The notes: a model not told the origin generated them from the sequence alone. A stretch of DNA of 64,000 nucleotides from Heligmosomoides polygyrus polygyrus (GCA_947396885.1 OX377206.1:88781960-88845959), one strand, 5' to 3'. Counted from the stretch's first letter, positions 1 to 11,320 are shown. Program-made: numbers and translations.

Positions 1-165
1 CGGACAACGTCTTCGGCACATCTTCTGAATCCCCAGGCACATTGGACCACGTCTTCTGCACGTCTACCTGAATCCCTAAACACGTTGAGCCACGTCACTG
101 GCACGTCATGGGACGTATTTCGAACATCTTTTGAATCCCCCTGGTACGTTGAAGACGTCTGGGTA
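1..165. repeat. Degenerate minisatellite (ACGTC-rich)
   Basis: Imperfect tandem units contain phrases such as TTCTGAATCCC, GCACGTTG and CCACGTC, about 50 bases apart. The same vocabulary returns at 14,862-15,312, so this is one family at two loci. It is truncated by the window edge. No coding evidence. Confidence 0.6.
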
Positions 166-865
166 TTTTCCGCTATTTTCGCGCCCAGTAATTTAATCAG
201 TATCGATTGACGGTAATCGATACTACAAAAACGAACTCCAGATTCGTGTTGAGCGACCTCGACTACCCCCAGGGCTAAAGTTTCGGACCGCCTGGACAAC
301 ATCCACAAAAATCGATAGTTTGGTTTGATCAGTATTGATTGACGGCGATCGATACTTCAGAAACAAACTACAGATTCGTGTTCAGCGACTGCGATAACCC
401 CAGGGCTGACGTTTCCAGGCAGGTAGAAGACGTGGGTATTTTCCGTTATTTTCGTGATCCGTAATTTGGCCAATTTCGATTGGTGGCGATCGATAATTCG
501 AAAGCGAACTTCAGATTCGTGTTCAGCGACCTCGACTACCCCCAGGGCTAAAGTTTCCAGGCACGTACAAGACGTGGTTATTTCTCGCTATTTTCGCGAC
601 CCATAATTTAATCAATATCGACTGATAGCGATCGATACTTCAAAAACGAACTTCAGATTCGTGTTGAGCGACTACCTCCAAGGCTAAAGTTTCGGACCGC
701 CTGGACGGCATTCACAAAAAATCGATAGTTTGATCAATATCGATTGATGGCGATCGATACTTCAAAAACAAACTTCAGATTCGTGTTCAGCGACCTCGAT
801 TGCCCCAGAGCCGAAGTTCCCAGACAGGAAGAAGACGTCTGGGTATTTTTCGCTATTTTCGTGCC
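165..865. repeat. Tandem array, ~125-140 bp unit
   Basis: A block containing ATCGATTGACGGCGATCGAT, an AACTTCAGATTCGTGTTCAGCG phrase and CCCCAGGGCTAAAGTTTC recurs at roughly 201, 333, 472, 612 and 735, a period of about 125-140 bases. Units alternate between two versions: one ends in GGGTATTTTCCGCTATTTTCG, the other in a GGACCGCCTGGAC phrase. That suggests a higher-order dimer of about 270 bp. No gene is visible inside. Confidence 0.75.
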
Positions 866-1790
866 GTAATTTTCCACCCATTCTATTGCAAAGGTTTTTT
901 TTCAAAAGCCACTCTGTGTGATAATTTTTGTGTAAAAACCACCAGAACTCTCCCTCCAACCTAATACCAACGAAATCATGACTGTCTCATTACCCAAAGC
1001 CGGACACCTGACGGAACAATATACATACAAATCTCTAACATGTTCAGAAAATACGCTCATTTTTTTCATCAAATGTTTAAGGTAGTTGTCCGAATACATC
1101 CATCTTACGTCCTATAAATCATTCAAAAAATAATAAATAATAATGAAAAATAATACGCAACTCTACACAAACTAATACGAACTACAAAAAATTGAGTTCA
1201 AAAATCAAATAACAAATTTTCCAATCCAAGTAGTTCTCTTTGAGGGCCACTCTATGTGGGTGCCTTTCGCGTAAAAATATCTCTGTACAATACAAATCTT
1301 CTGGAACAAAAACTCGAAAATTTTTCCAAATAAAGGCCATGTAAAGCGACGTTGTACACAGACATGCGTCGCGCCACAAGCTCCGGGATTCAGAAGAGGA
1401 CCGACCTCAGAGCCACATGTGTCGGGAACTAGACGTGTCGAAGACGTCGTGCCAATGTCGTGCTACAAGTAGCTTGCTAGGAGACTTCCTAGCTCAAGCT
1501 TTGCGAATGCAAATTCTTCAAAATTTAGGATCAGAGAACTGAGAAACAGGCTGCACTGCCTCTGTTTTCGTTCGTTGTTTAATGCGCACATGTCACAAGA
1601 AACCCCTTGTTCCGAAGAAAAAGTTAAAGAAACGGTTAAGAACGTTTGGCACATCCTACACATAGTCCCCCTAACTTCAGCAGAGCTCATCTTCGGATCA
1701 GATTCATCAGTGCTCCGAGAGTGATGTGCGGATAGATCGGTATGCAAGGAACTATCAACATACAGCTAGGCCGTGCAAAAAAGAAGAAGC
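866..1790. other. Non-coding stretch, no gene recognised
   Basis: AT-rich single-copy-looking DNA. Two diverged phrases (GCCACTCTGTGTG near 909, GCCACTCTATGTGGG near 1245), each followed by GTAAAAA-type sequence, suggest an old duplication about 335 bases apart. No exon with convincing splice sites or protein similarity was seen. Confidence 0.4.
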
Positions 1791-1965
1791 GAGAATTGAA
1801 TGTACATAAGCCAGACGGCGACATACAGACAACAGAGTGAAAAACATGTCACTTCAAGCGCAAGAGCGGCGGAAAAAGATACCTTAGGGTTCGGCAGTAC
1901 GGCTGTTTCAAAATCTAAGATATACGCCAAGAAAAAAAAGGCCGAAAAGAAACTAATCAGTTTTA

Positions 1966-2545
1966 CTGGCAGCATAAACAAGATCTATCGGTGCAATCCC
2001 AATCGGGAGGGGGTGGGGTAGCAGGGCAGTCCATTTCAATATCTAAAGCAATGCAACATGCACCACAACATATAAATACACATAGATATGCTTACCTTAT
2101 AAATTTCTGTCCTCCCAAGACCAAAATCAGTTTTCTAAATTGAATTCCTTGTCGGGGGGGGGGGGGGGAGAGAGTAAAGAAAACACAGTAAATTAAACAG
2201 AAACTGGGAACAATTACAATACTATAAAACCGCGAAAACACGTTGAAGCAAAGTTATTACTTTAATCAATTAGTGGATAGCGGTTTGCGATTTCTTTCCA
2301 AAGCAAATAGTTTTGGATCACAACCGTGCTGCCGTGCATAGTGCCCCTCCCCCCTGCACCGCACCGATGAAATCTTCTTGATAATTCAGCGTAACATTTC
2401 CAAGGGAGGGGATCAGGCAAGTTAAGGCATTCATATGTTGTATTGCATGTTGTATGTATGGATGCGTAGCTACCACTACCAATTCATAGTGGACTGCCCC
2501 CCCCCCCCCCCGATTGGGATTGCACCGATTTATCTGCCAGTAGAG
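1966..2545. mobile_element. Foldback element with G/C tracts
   Basis: The left arm (about 1966-2033) contains ATCGGTGCAATCCCAATCGG. The right arm (about 2485-2545) contains CCGATTGGGATTGCACCGAT in the opposite sense. GGGCAGTCC pairs with GGACTGCCC further in. An internal G tract lies at about 2153-2168 and a C tract at about 2506-2520. No transposase is present, so this looks like a non-autonomous DNA element. Confidence 0.6.
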
Positions 2546-2795
2546 ATGGTTGGGCCTATACATAGCCCATTCGCCACAAACTGGACACTATTCAAACCCA
2601 ACTAGATGGGCAAGCTTCAAACAACAGAAGTGGATCTCTTCGAAGCCAAGGTGAGGACGTGTTCAAAAAGTCAAACAATAAATAAATTTTCAATTCAATT
2701 AAAATTCTTCACAACATTCAAATTCTTCACCAGTTCAAGATGCCTCAATAAAATATAATTACACTCTTTAAGTTAATCTTAAAAATAGAAATAAA

Positions 2796-3095
2796 ATAAA
2801 GGATAAAATAATGAAGAACGACGTTAATCAGTCTCTTTTGGGATTCGCCACGCATTCTGCTACTTCAATCGGATGTCGTGAAGGCGATTTAGATGCGTGC
2901 TTGACCTATGCGATGACTGGCGACAGCCAGAAAGAATAAGTCACGGCTTGAACCCTCCCAGTAGAGTCTGGTAACAAATCACCGATCCCAGATGGACGGA
3001 AGGCTTGGTTGGTCTGGGCGGAAAATTCGAAACTGGAAGATGGAATCAGGTGCACGCGACAGCCGGCGCCTCCTCCGATGGCGCTACCACGTGCC
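2796..3095 (-). mobile_element. SINE S1 copy
   Basis: Diverged near-full-length copy of the tRNA-derived SINE described in detail at 57,190-57,482. The head end lies at the right (GGCGCTACCACG) and the tail (TAAAGGATAAA) at the left. Confidence 0.8.
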
Positions 3096-3513
3096 AAAGA
3101 AAAAAGTGAAGAATAAAAAATGACAACAAAGAGTAGTTTCATGAAAAAAATAAAGAATAAAAATTGAATAATTCTTCAGATGAAACCTTTTTTGGTATTG
3201 ACTGGAACAATGTTTTCAGGTTTAATCAAAAAAGCTGGTAGGTGAAAAAATTCTGGCCATGAACACAAATGGTGAGAAAGCGCCATACACTCGTCCATTA
3301 CTTCGCGTTGTTTATATGAATAGTAGCACCAACGTGGATGTCTTGGAATAGTAGAGAATATCATCCTTCTCGCTGAGCCGTAGATCCAGAATGACCATTA
3401 GAACCAAAAAGATGATTAAAGACAGCCCTGTCATTTTAAGGCATGAAAGATTAGATTAGTCGAAATTTTTAGCCAGCAAAATCAATCTAGATTTAGCGCT
3501 TACCATTCATCTT

Positions 3514-4345
3514 TCACAATTTGGATCCAAGGGAGGAGTGGCTCTCAGACTTGAAGTTTTTTTGCAAGAATAAACCAAGAGAGGAGTACAGAAATAAAAA
3601 GACGCACGACGAATTAGGAAGTAAAATAGGAGTACAGAGGAATTCTGACGACCCATTTACCACATAAAGGAGGATAATGAACGTGTAAGGTTGTTGGCAC
3701 ACGAAACGGAAGGGGCGAGTGAAACGAACAGAATGCAATGGGTCTGCCGAAATGAATTCTTCAGGCGAGTATCCTGTAGGTGACGATCGTGAACGGGAGG
3801 AGGAACGCCCTTCCATTTCTACACCAAAACTCGGCCGTGATAGTAACGCTTCCGTACGCCACACTTTACACAACATGCTGCACAATAGTCATACAATAGC
3901 GGAGCCAGGCTGCTTCACCTCCTCGTCGTCGTAGTCGTCATCTTCTTTGCATATTCAACGTTCCAAAGGGAACAAGAAGATGTGTGACGACGGTTGAAAC
4001 CACGGCTCGCAGCTCAACGTCTCAACGATGTCGCGCCCTTGATCATCGGGGTCGACATGGGAGGAGGGCAGATAGAAATCTCGAGCATTCTCGGCGGCGT
4101 GAACAACAGCCAAGAACCGATCGGATGCCGGTGATATACACACATATATGAATTGACTGCCGAAATGCACAGCAAGCACACGGGAGGACAAGAAGGGCTG
4201 GCGGTGATCGACAATGCGCGAAGGATTCTTGACAGCTCGTCGTTAGCGGCATCTCCTCATCGGTAGGACCCAAAAACAACCAGTGAACAATGGATGCTTC
4301 TAGCCGCTCTATAGGTTTACGCAAATATTTGCGGAACCGGGCCAA
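3514..4345. other. Candidate host coding region, strand unresolved
   Basis: A stretch of higher GC with unusually long open frames on both strands. On the minus strand, 4191-3955 encodes about 78 residues that read like globular protein (VLAVHFGSQFIYVCISPASD, then an acidic HVDPDDQGRDIVE segment). On the plus strand, 3719-3934 encodes a hydrophilic 71-residue frame (contains EYPVGDDREREEERPSIS). I recognise no family for either and could not choose splice sites. It may be an exon or a degraded gene. Confidence 0.25.
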
Positions 4346-4451
4346 GTAGTCGCCGAGCGGGTGGTGCCATCAGTCGCCGCGCGCGAAGAGAGAGAGTTTT
4401 TGGCGACGAGAACGGAGCACTTTGCCGCAATTGTCGATGTAGTGAGATCGT

Positions 4452-4716
4452 AGTGGAGCTCTCGAAATTTTTCGAATATTCGAATGATTTCGAACGCCTA
4501 CTAATTTCGAATACTTGAACTCGAGTATATTCGAAAAACGGTTTTGCTGAATAATCGAATTTGAATACATTCGGAAAACGCAATTTTTCTGAATATTTCA
4601 TTTCAATTGATTCCCTTCGAAAGACGCGATTTTTGAATATTCGCATTCACATTCGAGTATTCCGATTCAATGTAAATTCTTCGAATACCTATTCGAATAG
4701 GTCATTCGAGCGAAAC
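4452..4716. repeat. TTCGAA-rich repeat block
   Basis: Repeated TTCGAATATTCGAA-type palindromic phrases interspersed with AAAACGCGATTTTT. Related blocks lie at 13,500, 37,698 and 44,013. This block abuts the mariner insertion that begins at 4719. Confidence 0.6.
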
Positions 4717-4718
4717 TA

Positions 4719-5608
4719 TTAGGTTGGCAACTAATTTCGTGGACTCTCAAGCGCCTTCAACAAAAGTGTTCATAAACAAATAACAAATAGCTGTTTTCAA
4801 CCAAAGTAAGATCGAACGCGGAACTGCTTCCCATTTATCAGCTACCTGGCCCATCCCACAGCTGTAGAATTGTTGTGCTTTTGAAGCCAAGAATCCTTGG
4901 AGGTGCATTTTGACATGGTCCACATTAATAAATCGTCCTCCAACCAAGAAGTGCTGCAGCGTGCTATAAAGGTGCTAGTCATTTGGCGGACAGCCTGTGC
5001 TGTAAGGCGGGTGAGTTAGACGCTCCCAGCTAAGGTCTTCGATTCTTTGAAGCTCCCGATTCGTGACGTGTGATCTGGCGTTATCTTGCTGATAGATAAT
5101 TCCGCTCCTGAAAATCTGTCTGAACCGATTCCAGCGGAGTTCAGCCTCACGCGCGGCCAGGTTGAGAAGAGTAGATTACAGCATTAATGCTGAAACCGTT
5201 CTTGACGAGCTCCCAGAAGTTAATACCTTCTTGACACCACCAAACGGAGGGAACGTAGCGAACCGGACGCCTCAAAAAATAGAAGACCTTGACTGGGAGC
5301 GTCAAACTCATCCACCTTACAGCCCAGACCTTGCGCCGAGTGACTACCACATTTTTAGTTCGGTGCAGTACTTCTTGGTTGGAAGACGATTTAATAATGT
5401 GGACCGGGTCAAAATGCACCTCCAAAGATTCTTCGCCTTAAAAGCACAATAATTCTATGGCCGTGGGATAGACCGGCTACCTGATATATGGGAAGCACTT
5501 CTGCGTTCCGAGGGATCTTATTTTAATTAAAGGTTGTCATTAGTTATTTGTTAATAAAGACTTTTGCTGAAGATTCTTGAGAGTCCACGAAATTAGTTGC
5601 CAACCTAA
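4719..5608. mobile_element. Mariner foldback derivative (two inverted 3' ends)
   Basis: Starts TTAGGTTGGCAACTAATTTC and ends with its reverse complement, flanked by TA at 4717-4718 and 5609-5610. Both sides encode the same C-terminal part of a mariner transposase, in opposite orientation. On the + strand at about 5290-5530 it reads HPPYSPDLAPSDYHIF, then LLRSEGSYFN before a stop. The minus strand at about 4750-5060 carries the matching segment. The 5' half of the transposase is absent, so the element is non-autonomous and could form a long hairpin. Confidence 0.85.
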
Positions 5609-5610
5609 TA

Positions 5611-6094
5611 TAAACGAGAATAATCGCTCAGCGAATTGGAGGAAAACGGTAGCTCTGCAGATGGCTAACGTAGAGCTCTTAAAAATCAAAGCTGTTAAGG
5701 GAAAATGGGCTCGTGATAGCTCGTTCAGAGAAGACGCCAGCTATTGAATGTAGCGCGAACTGAGTATTCCTGGTTCGGGTCCTGTCCAGATTAGCTAAGC
5801 ATTCCTTCCATCTGGGGTTGCAGATTTGGTAACAGGCTTGACTGGGAACAACAAAACACTAATTTGTCCAACATTTCACCTGCAGCATATTGCCATTTGT
5901 CAGGTAACTTGTATATCTCGCTTCTATAGAATTTCTGGGGTTTTGTCGGAAAAACTCAGCGAAGCTTTTCAAATGTAGTTCTCTCGTTCCATACATATAA
6001 CAACTAACGAACATAGCACCATTACTGTCTACAACATATTCCTATTTAAAATTATATTATTAATTTATTTAAAAAATAAAAAATAAATATTCCT
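5611..6094. other. No gene seen; old repeat remnant
   Basis: Non-coding. A phrase at about 5890-5950 (TTTGTCAGGTAAC then CTTCTATAGAATTTCT) is repeated at 6272-6330 (TTTGTCAGGTAATC then CTTCTATAGAATTCCT), about 380 bases apart, indicating a duplicated segment. Confidence 0.4.
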
Positions 6095-6105
6095 ATTTGT
6101 CAGGT

Positions 6106-6271
6106 CGGACTTCTTCGTTAAAGCCCTGAACGACCGATATGATGCTATTCGTGTCCCTCGAGCGAGGAGGATCCATTGGACCACTCTGGCACGCGACAGG
6201 GACGAATGGAGACGCTGCTGGCACCCGCTCGAGCAATTCGATGATCAACGGGGCGACAGGTGATACAAGTG
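6106..6271 (+). mobile_element. RTE retrotransposon 3' fragment (166 bp)
   Basis: Encodes the last ~50 residues of the RTE polyprotein ([20 protein letters not shown], ending DDQRGDR then stop) followed by GGTGATACAAGTGAT. It is flanked by an 11-bp direct repeat, ATTTGTCAGGT, at 6095-6105 and 6272-6282. It is therefore a discrete, severely 5'-truncated insertion. The same protein is present in the longer copy at 52,358-53,703. Confidence 0.9.
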
Positions 6272-6339
6272 ATTTGTCAGGTAATCTGCAGATTCCGCTT
6301 CTATAGAATTCCTAGCGCTTTGACGAAAGAAAAGAAGGA

Positions 6340-7350
6340 CTCAAGACTCTTTTCAGTTTGCTTCCTGTTATCAAATTATTTCTCCTGCAAGTGGTGCGAC
6401 AACGAAAGGAACACATGGTAGTCCACTGGAGCAAGGTGAATAGGTGGGTGGCCCAGAACATGCCATCCGAAACAGTGGAGTTTTTTCTGAGTCTCCCTTA
6501 CAACACACACTACCGTGAAAGCAGAAGATCTTGTCTTGTTTCCCACGAAGAGCTGCCTCAACGTGATCTAACCGCCTGCAGTAGACATCGTCAGTGACAG
6601 TGTTGTTTTCAGGTGGCAGCTCCCAGTGAATGGCTCTTTTGCAATCCCACCAGACACTGAGCATTACCTTTTTGGGTGAAGGAAGCTCCGGTCTTGGCGT
6701 GGAATTCCTGCTTCGCCGCAACTGAGCCACTGACGCTTTCACGTGCGGTTAACGTAGCCTACCCCCTTTTCGTCGCCAGTGACCAGGTTCTCGAGCTAAG
6801 AAAAATTCTGCGGTAAAGTAAAGAAGTTCAAGCACGTATACTGGCGCACCTCGAGCTGGTGGCCGCTAAGTGAATGCAGTATCCATGTACCATGTCTATA
6901 TGTCTTCCCAAGAGGTGTTGAGCTAGGGTGGTGTGACTGCTACGAGTTCCTCTGCCAGTTCACAGGTGCAGCGCCGATGATTCTCCTGAACCAGCTCCAG
7001 AAGGCGCTCCTCATTCACTGCAACTGGTCTTACTGACCATGGTTCGTCTCCAAGCAAAAGTCCCCGTTCTTGGACTTCCGGAACCATACTTTCGCTGTGT
7101 CGTAGGAGACATTGGTGGGACATCATTCCAGATATGTTATCCACCGCGACTCTCGCACTGCTTTGCTTTTCAAACTCGTAAAGCAGAAGCAGTCGAACTT
7201 GCTTGCAGTCGAAAACGATTTTCTCTGCCGGAGTCGTAACGGAATATGACGACAATAGTGGTAAATGTAGACCATAGGTAAGGCTATATATGTATACATT
7301 ATTGGGAGAAGGTTCCAGAACACTTTTCAAGAATTTGGCTGAACGCAAAA
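6340..7350 (-). pseudogene. Mariner transposase pseudogene
   Basis: Minus-strand mariner transposase broken by frameshifts. At about 7060-6925 it reads RPVAVNEERLLELVQENHRR plus CELAEEL, the N-terminal helix-turn-helix region. At about 6690-6620 it has PKKVMLSVWWDCK followed by HWELPP. At about 6460-6376 it has HLAPVDYHVFLSLSHHLQEK, around the third catalytic Asp. Parts of the middle are missing or shifted. Clear terminal inverted repeats were not found, so the boundaries are approximate. Confidence 0.85.
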
Positions 7351-7352
7351 GT

Positions 7353-7950
7353 GAGTGGCGGAAAACTTTCCTTACAACCTAATATGTTCGTCGGTTCATG
7401 TTGCATGTCAGTTTATCGCTTCGAAATCGTGGAAATATCCATCGGACTGCACTCTTGACCCCTATGTTGACGATCAATATAAAAAATCAATGATAAAGTT
7501 TAAATTTTCAAACCTCGTCCTTCAAAGCGGTTCGTTTTTCCACCTAGATCCCTCTCCAGAAGAACCCTTGTTATAGCAAGCCTCCGGTGGCTCATCAGGA
7601 AGAGGAGGATGAAGCTGAAACCTTCAACCGACTAGAAGATGAGCATGAACTGGCCGACTTCTGCTGACGAGCACTTTCCCTCCGTTCACCCTACTATCTA
7701 TGTGGGAGATCGGCACCGGCTGGATAAGGGTGGCCTGGTGTGCGCGTAATTAGTCTCCGCTGTGTGCTGAGGAGGAAGTACTCGAACACCATCATCGAGT
7801 CAATGAATTCCTCCAATCGATTCGTTGTATACGTCTTTCCACAGTAGAACCTCCCACCTAACAAAACCCTACGGTAAGGAGCATGTTGTCTGCTCTACAG
7901 GGATTTATACGGCTTTTGTTTTAAACCGTACACCTTTCAAAGCAGAACCA
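7353..7950. other. No gene recognised
   Basis: Short open frames only. No splice-bounded exon, known repeat or protein family was recognised between the mariner remnant and the next SINE. Confidence 0.35.
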
Positions 7951-7952
7951 AA

Positions 7953-8218
7953 CGCGGGCTGTCGCCTGCACCCGATACCAGGTTAATGGTTCAGATTTCC
8001 CGCCCGGGTCAACCAAGCCTTCCGACCCTCCGGGGTCGGTGAATTGGAACCACACGTGTCTGGGAAGGATAAAGCGCTGACTTGTTCATCGGCTGGCCAC
8101 CGCAAGTCATTGTATGGCCAAATACGCATTCAACTCGCCTCCACGACATACCGTAGAAGTGGAATGCGTGGCGCATCCCAAAGGGGATTGAATAACGCCG
8201 CCCTTTCTCCTTTATTGT
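7953..8218 (+). mobile_element. SINE S1 copy, 5'-truncated
   Basis: Begins inside the tRNA-like head (GGGCTGTCGCCTGCACCCGA), keeps the B-box-like GGTTCAGATTTCC, and runs to the CCTTTAT-type tail. The A-box end is missing. Confidence 0.85.
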
Positions 8219-8523
8219 CTTCTATTTTTCTTTATGAATGAGCATAGAATTCGTATTCCATGTGCCAAAACAATGTCCTAGGTGCATTCTGAAGGGCTTC
8301 TACACAAGTAATTGTTCGTGTGAAGAGGCTGCACCATGCACTCGTCTTGAATCTTGCAGTGCTAATTTCATTGTACAAGTGCTGCTTACCGGAAGTTAGG
8401 CACTGGAGTGTGGTCTATTGCAATTGCTTTTGCTGCTCCTAGACTTGATACGCACGTAAACAGCAACTACACTATGAAGACAATCTCTTTAAGCCTCAAG
8501 TGTCTAGTATTGAGAACGTAAGC

Positions 8524-8724
8524 TGTCACAACGATGTTTTGTTGCCATCAAAACTCTAGCGCCAGGCGGTATTCGAACCCCCACCTCCTGCTGACCGGGC
8601 GGGAATATTCTACGCCATTACACCACCGGCGCTGTATGATCGAATGCAAGCATTCCCGTCCGGTCAGCAGGAGGTGTAGGTTCGAGTCCCGCCTGGCGCT
8701 AGAGTTTTGATCACAACAAATTGC
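8524..8724. mobile_element. Foldback F1 with tRNA-like arms
   Basis: The left arm reads ACAACGATGTTTTGTTG, then AAAACTCTAGCGCCAGGCGG. The right arm is the reverse complement (CCGCCTGGCGCTAGAGTTTT). Inside the left arm, 8636-8563 read on the minus strand is a ~74-nt tRNA-like segment: a GCGCCGGTGGTGTAATGG-type 5' end and a GGTTCGAATACCGCC-type T arm. The right arm repeats the 3' half (GGTTCGAGTCCCGCC). Related copies lie at 32,965, 42,764, 43,174 and 50,318. Confidence 0.75.
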
Positions 8725-8729
8725 ACTAT

Positions 8730-9260
8730 CATTTCCATGGACAATGTAATGTATGGAACGAGTGCGCGGCGCAATCGCTCCATGTAACACAGCAGCAAAT
8801 TCATTGATCTCCGGTACCTCATGGATCATGATCTGGATCAATTTGCATTGAGTTATTTATTTATTCATCAACGGCGAATGGATGTGCTTAATAATTGGGT
8901 TGATGAAGATAACATGGCAACTACCACTATAAAAAGTGTTTTTTATTCAAACCTGTTTTTTCAGCTGCTTTTTTAGACACTCCACTCTGCAAACGTGAAC
9001 TTTTAATAAGGGTTTTCTTTAAAAAATATAATTTCAACTTCGCTAGACAATGTCTATTTAAAATTTGGATACTTCCGATTTCGCTTACAAAATGTCCACC
9101 TTATTTTCAAAGGTGTTCGGTTTCAGATAGAAAACCGTACACTTTAAATTGAAAATGGTACACATATAAGGCTTAGGCTTGCAAACTGTAGAATAGCTCG
9201 TCATAGGCGGGTTTTCGAAATGGTAGAGTTTCCCTAAAATTTATATTCTTCATTCGAAAA
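8730..9260. other. No gene seen; AT-rich
   Basis: AT-rich intergenic DNA. 8990-9170 resembles the fragments of the long foldback family L at 45,050 and 55,090 (paired ACACTTT/AATTGTACA-type phrases), but the match is weak. Confidence 0.3.
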
Positions 9261-9381
9261 TGGAATTCCTGGCATAGATTACAGTTTGCCCAAGATTTCA
9301 CTGTAATGTATGTATGACCTGTACAATGGCCGGCTAAGCATTTTTTTGCAGGAATTCCATTACAGTTTGCCCAAGATTTCA
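9261..9381. repeat. Short direct duplication
   Basis: GGAATTCC followed by ATTACAGTTTGCCCAAGATT occurs at about 9261-9301 and again at 9352-9381. The second copy provides the left target-site duplication of the adjacent SINE. Confidence 0.6.
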
Positions 9382-9666
9382 TGGCGCGTGGAGCGCAGTC
9401 GGAGGAGGCGCCGGCTGTCGCCTGCACCCGATACCAGGTTCCAGGTTCGAATTTCCCGCCCAGCTAACCAAGCCTTGCATCCCTCCGGGGTCGGTGAATT
9501 GGTACCAGACTTGTCTGGGAAGGATAAGGCACTGAATTGTACATCGGCTGACCACCCCAAGTCATTGTATGACTAAATACGCATTCAACACGCCTCCACG
9601 AAGTAGAACGCGTGGCGCATCCCAAAGAGGACTGAATAACGCCGTCCTTTATCCTTTATCCTTCAT
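9382..9666 (+). mobile_element. SINE S1 copy with 11-bp TSD
   Basis: Complete copy from GGCGCGTGGAGCGCAGTCGG to the CCTTTATCCTT tail. It is flanked by CCAAGATTTCA at 9371-9381 and 9667-9677. An intact A-box-like GTGGAGCGCAGTCGGAGG and B-box-like GGTTCGAATTTCC are visible. Confidence 0.9.
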
Positions 9667-9677
9667 CCAAGATTTCA

Positions 9678-10195
9678 AGCTCATTCCGTTGCAGAAGATC
9701 TTGTGAACGAGATCGCCTTAAAGCTAAGGTGAGTCTGTGAATGATGTGCTAACACAAACGCAACGTCATTGAAGAATTCACCATGACTAACGACTACTTC
9801 ATCTGTAGAAATTGCTGACACTTCTTCTCATACACCTGGTCTGCTATCTAGGCGGGGATATTCAAATAGTCAGCGGCTTACAACGTCATTCTGGAACCAA
9901 TTTCATTCCACTGATCGCTGATTAGCTCGAGGTGGCAAACCCTTCCCCCTATCGCGTGCCAGAATAGCCCAATGGGGTTTCCTCTACGAATAGTGTCGCA
10001 TTTCTTGTTCAGAATTTTCACGGAAAAGTTCGACCTACTGTTCCATTAACGCCCATAAGATTTGTTAGAATACAACCGTTATCAGCACTAAATGCATTTG
10101 ATGACTGACGCACCTAATTTACTTGGATTCAGTTGAGGAGAGGGGCTCCTATAACGTCGACATCATCCACCCAACGAATCTTACAAAGGATAAGG
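9678..10195. other. No gene recognised
   Basis: No convincing exon or catalogued repeat. Short frames only. Confidence 0.35.
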
Positions 10196-10336
10196 ACAAA
10201 GGACGACTTTACTCAATCTCTTTTGGGACGCGCCACGCATTCTACTTCTACGGAATGTCGTGGACGCGATTTTAATGCGCACTGGGACCATATAATGACT
10301 TGCGTGACTTGCGGTGGCTAGCCCATGAACGATGGG
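10196..10336 (-). mobile_element. SINE S1 fragment
   Basis: Tail-side fragment (GGATAAGGACAAAGGACGAC, then GGGACGCGCCACGCATTCTA) ending near GGTGGCTAGCCCATGAACG. The tRNA-like head is missing. Confidence 0.8.
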
Positions 10337-10369
10337 AATTTTCAACAATTTTCTCTACGCAGATGAAAG

Positions 10370-10620
10370 AAGATAAACGACGACATTAATCAGTCCCCAG
10401 TTTGAAATGCGCCACACTACTTCTACGGGAGGGATATCATGGAGTCGATTGCAAGGTGTGCTCTCTCTAATCGACGAAGCGTGCTTCATCCTGGCCAGAG
10501 GAGGCTGGTACCAATTCACCGACCACGGAGGGAGAGAAGTCTTGGCCCAGGTGGAAAATCCGAACCAAGAACATGGTATCGGATGCACGCGACAGCCGGC
10601 ACCTCCAACTGCGCTCCATG
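10370..10620 (-). mobile_element. SINE S1 copy
   Basis: Diverged copy 35 bases from the previous fragment and in the same orientation. The body has an internal deletion. The head (GACAGCCGGCACCTCC) is at the right. Confidence 0.8.
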
Positions 10621-10741
10621 CGTATTATAGAACCTTACATCTGAGAAGAAGCCTTTGACTAGGTTTAAATACCAAAGTAATAGTATGATGAATTGGAAAA
10701 GCAAACACTAGTTGTGCAGTTGAGCAGAGCTTGACAAAGTA

Positions 10742-11272
10742 GTGCTACTTGTCGTCAAGTGTGGTGTGTGGTCTGCAGGCATCTCACTTGTCGTCTTCAA
10801 TATGCACTATGCAATGATGTCAGAACTACGTAGTTTGCAGCCCATCCTACACGGTCACTTTACTTCGTCACCAGCAAAAATGTACGTCTCACTTTACCAC
10901 AGTTGCGCCGACATTTCACTCTTCGCTGAAGAAACTTCTTGCTTAGACCTTTCAATAAAGACTCTTCAAGAATTCAATAAAAACTTACCGTACAATGTTA
11001 TTGACCAGCTTCTATCTAGTACGTTGCATCCTAGCGAATCACTAGTTGTTCAACGTTGCCTTTGTATTATAATCAGCCTTCGCAATAAATTTTTCAGGAA
11101 ATTATTACAACAAGCCTCCAGTATCTCTCGTTCAAAAACATCGACATTTAAAGTAATGACTATCAGTGATTTCTTGTGTGGCTTTCGATATCGCTGTGGA
11201 CGGCTTTATTACCAGGACCAACATTTGTACGTGCTCATATTTTTCAGAAACCTGAAGGCGTTGCAAATATAG
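10742..11272 (+). other. 176-codon open frame of unknown nature
   Basis: The longest + strand open frame in the left third that is not explained by a repeat. It includes LYHSCADISLFAEETSCLDL and LPYNVIDQLLSSTLHPSE, and contains a TTTTTCAG at 11,092-11,099 that could be an intron acceptor. I recognise no domain. It could be an exon-plus-intron read-through or a decayed element. Confidence 0.2.
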
Positions 11273-11320
11273 GACATGCTTCCCCACTCCAGCGGTAACG
11301 TTTCCGTAGAGAAAGCATTA

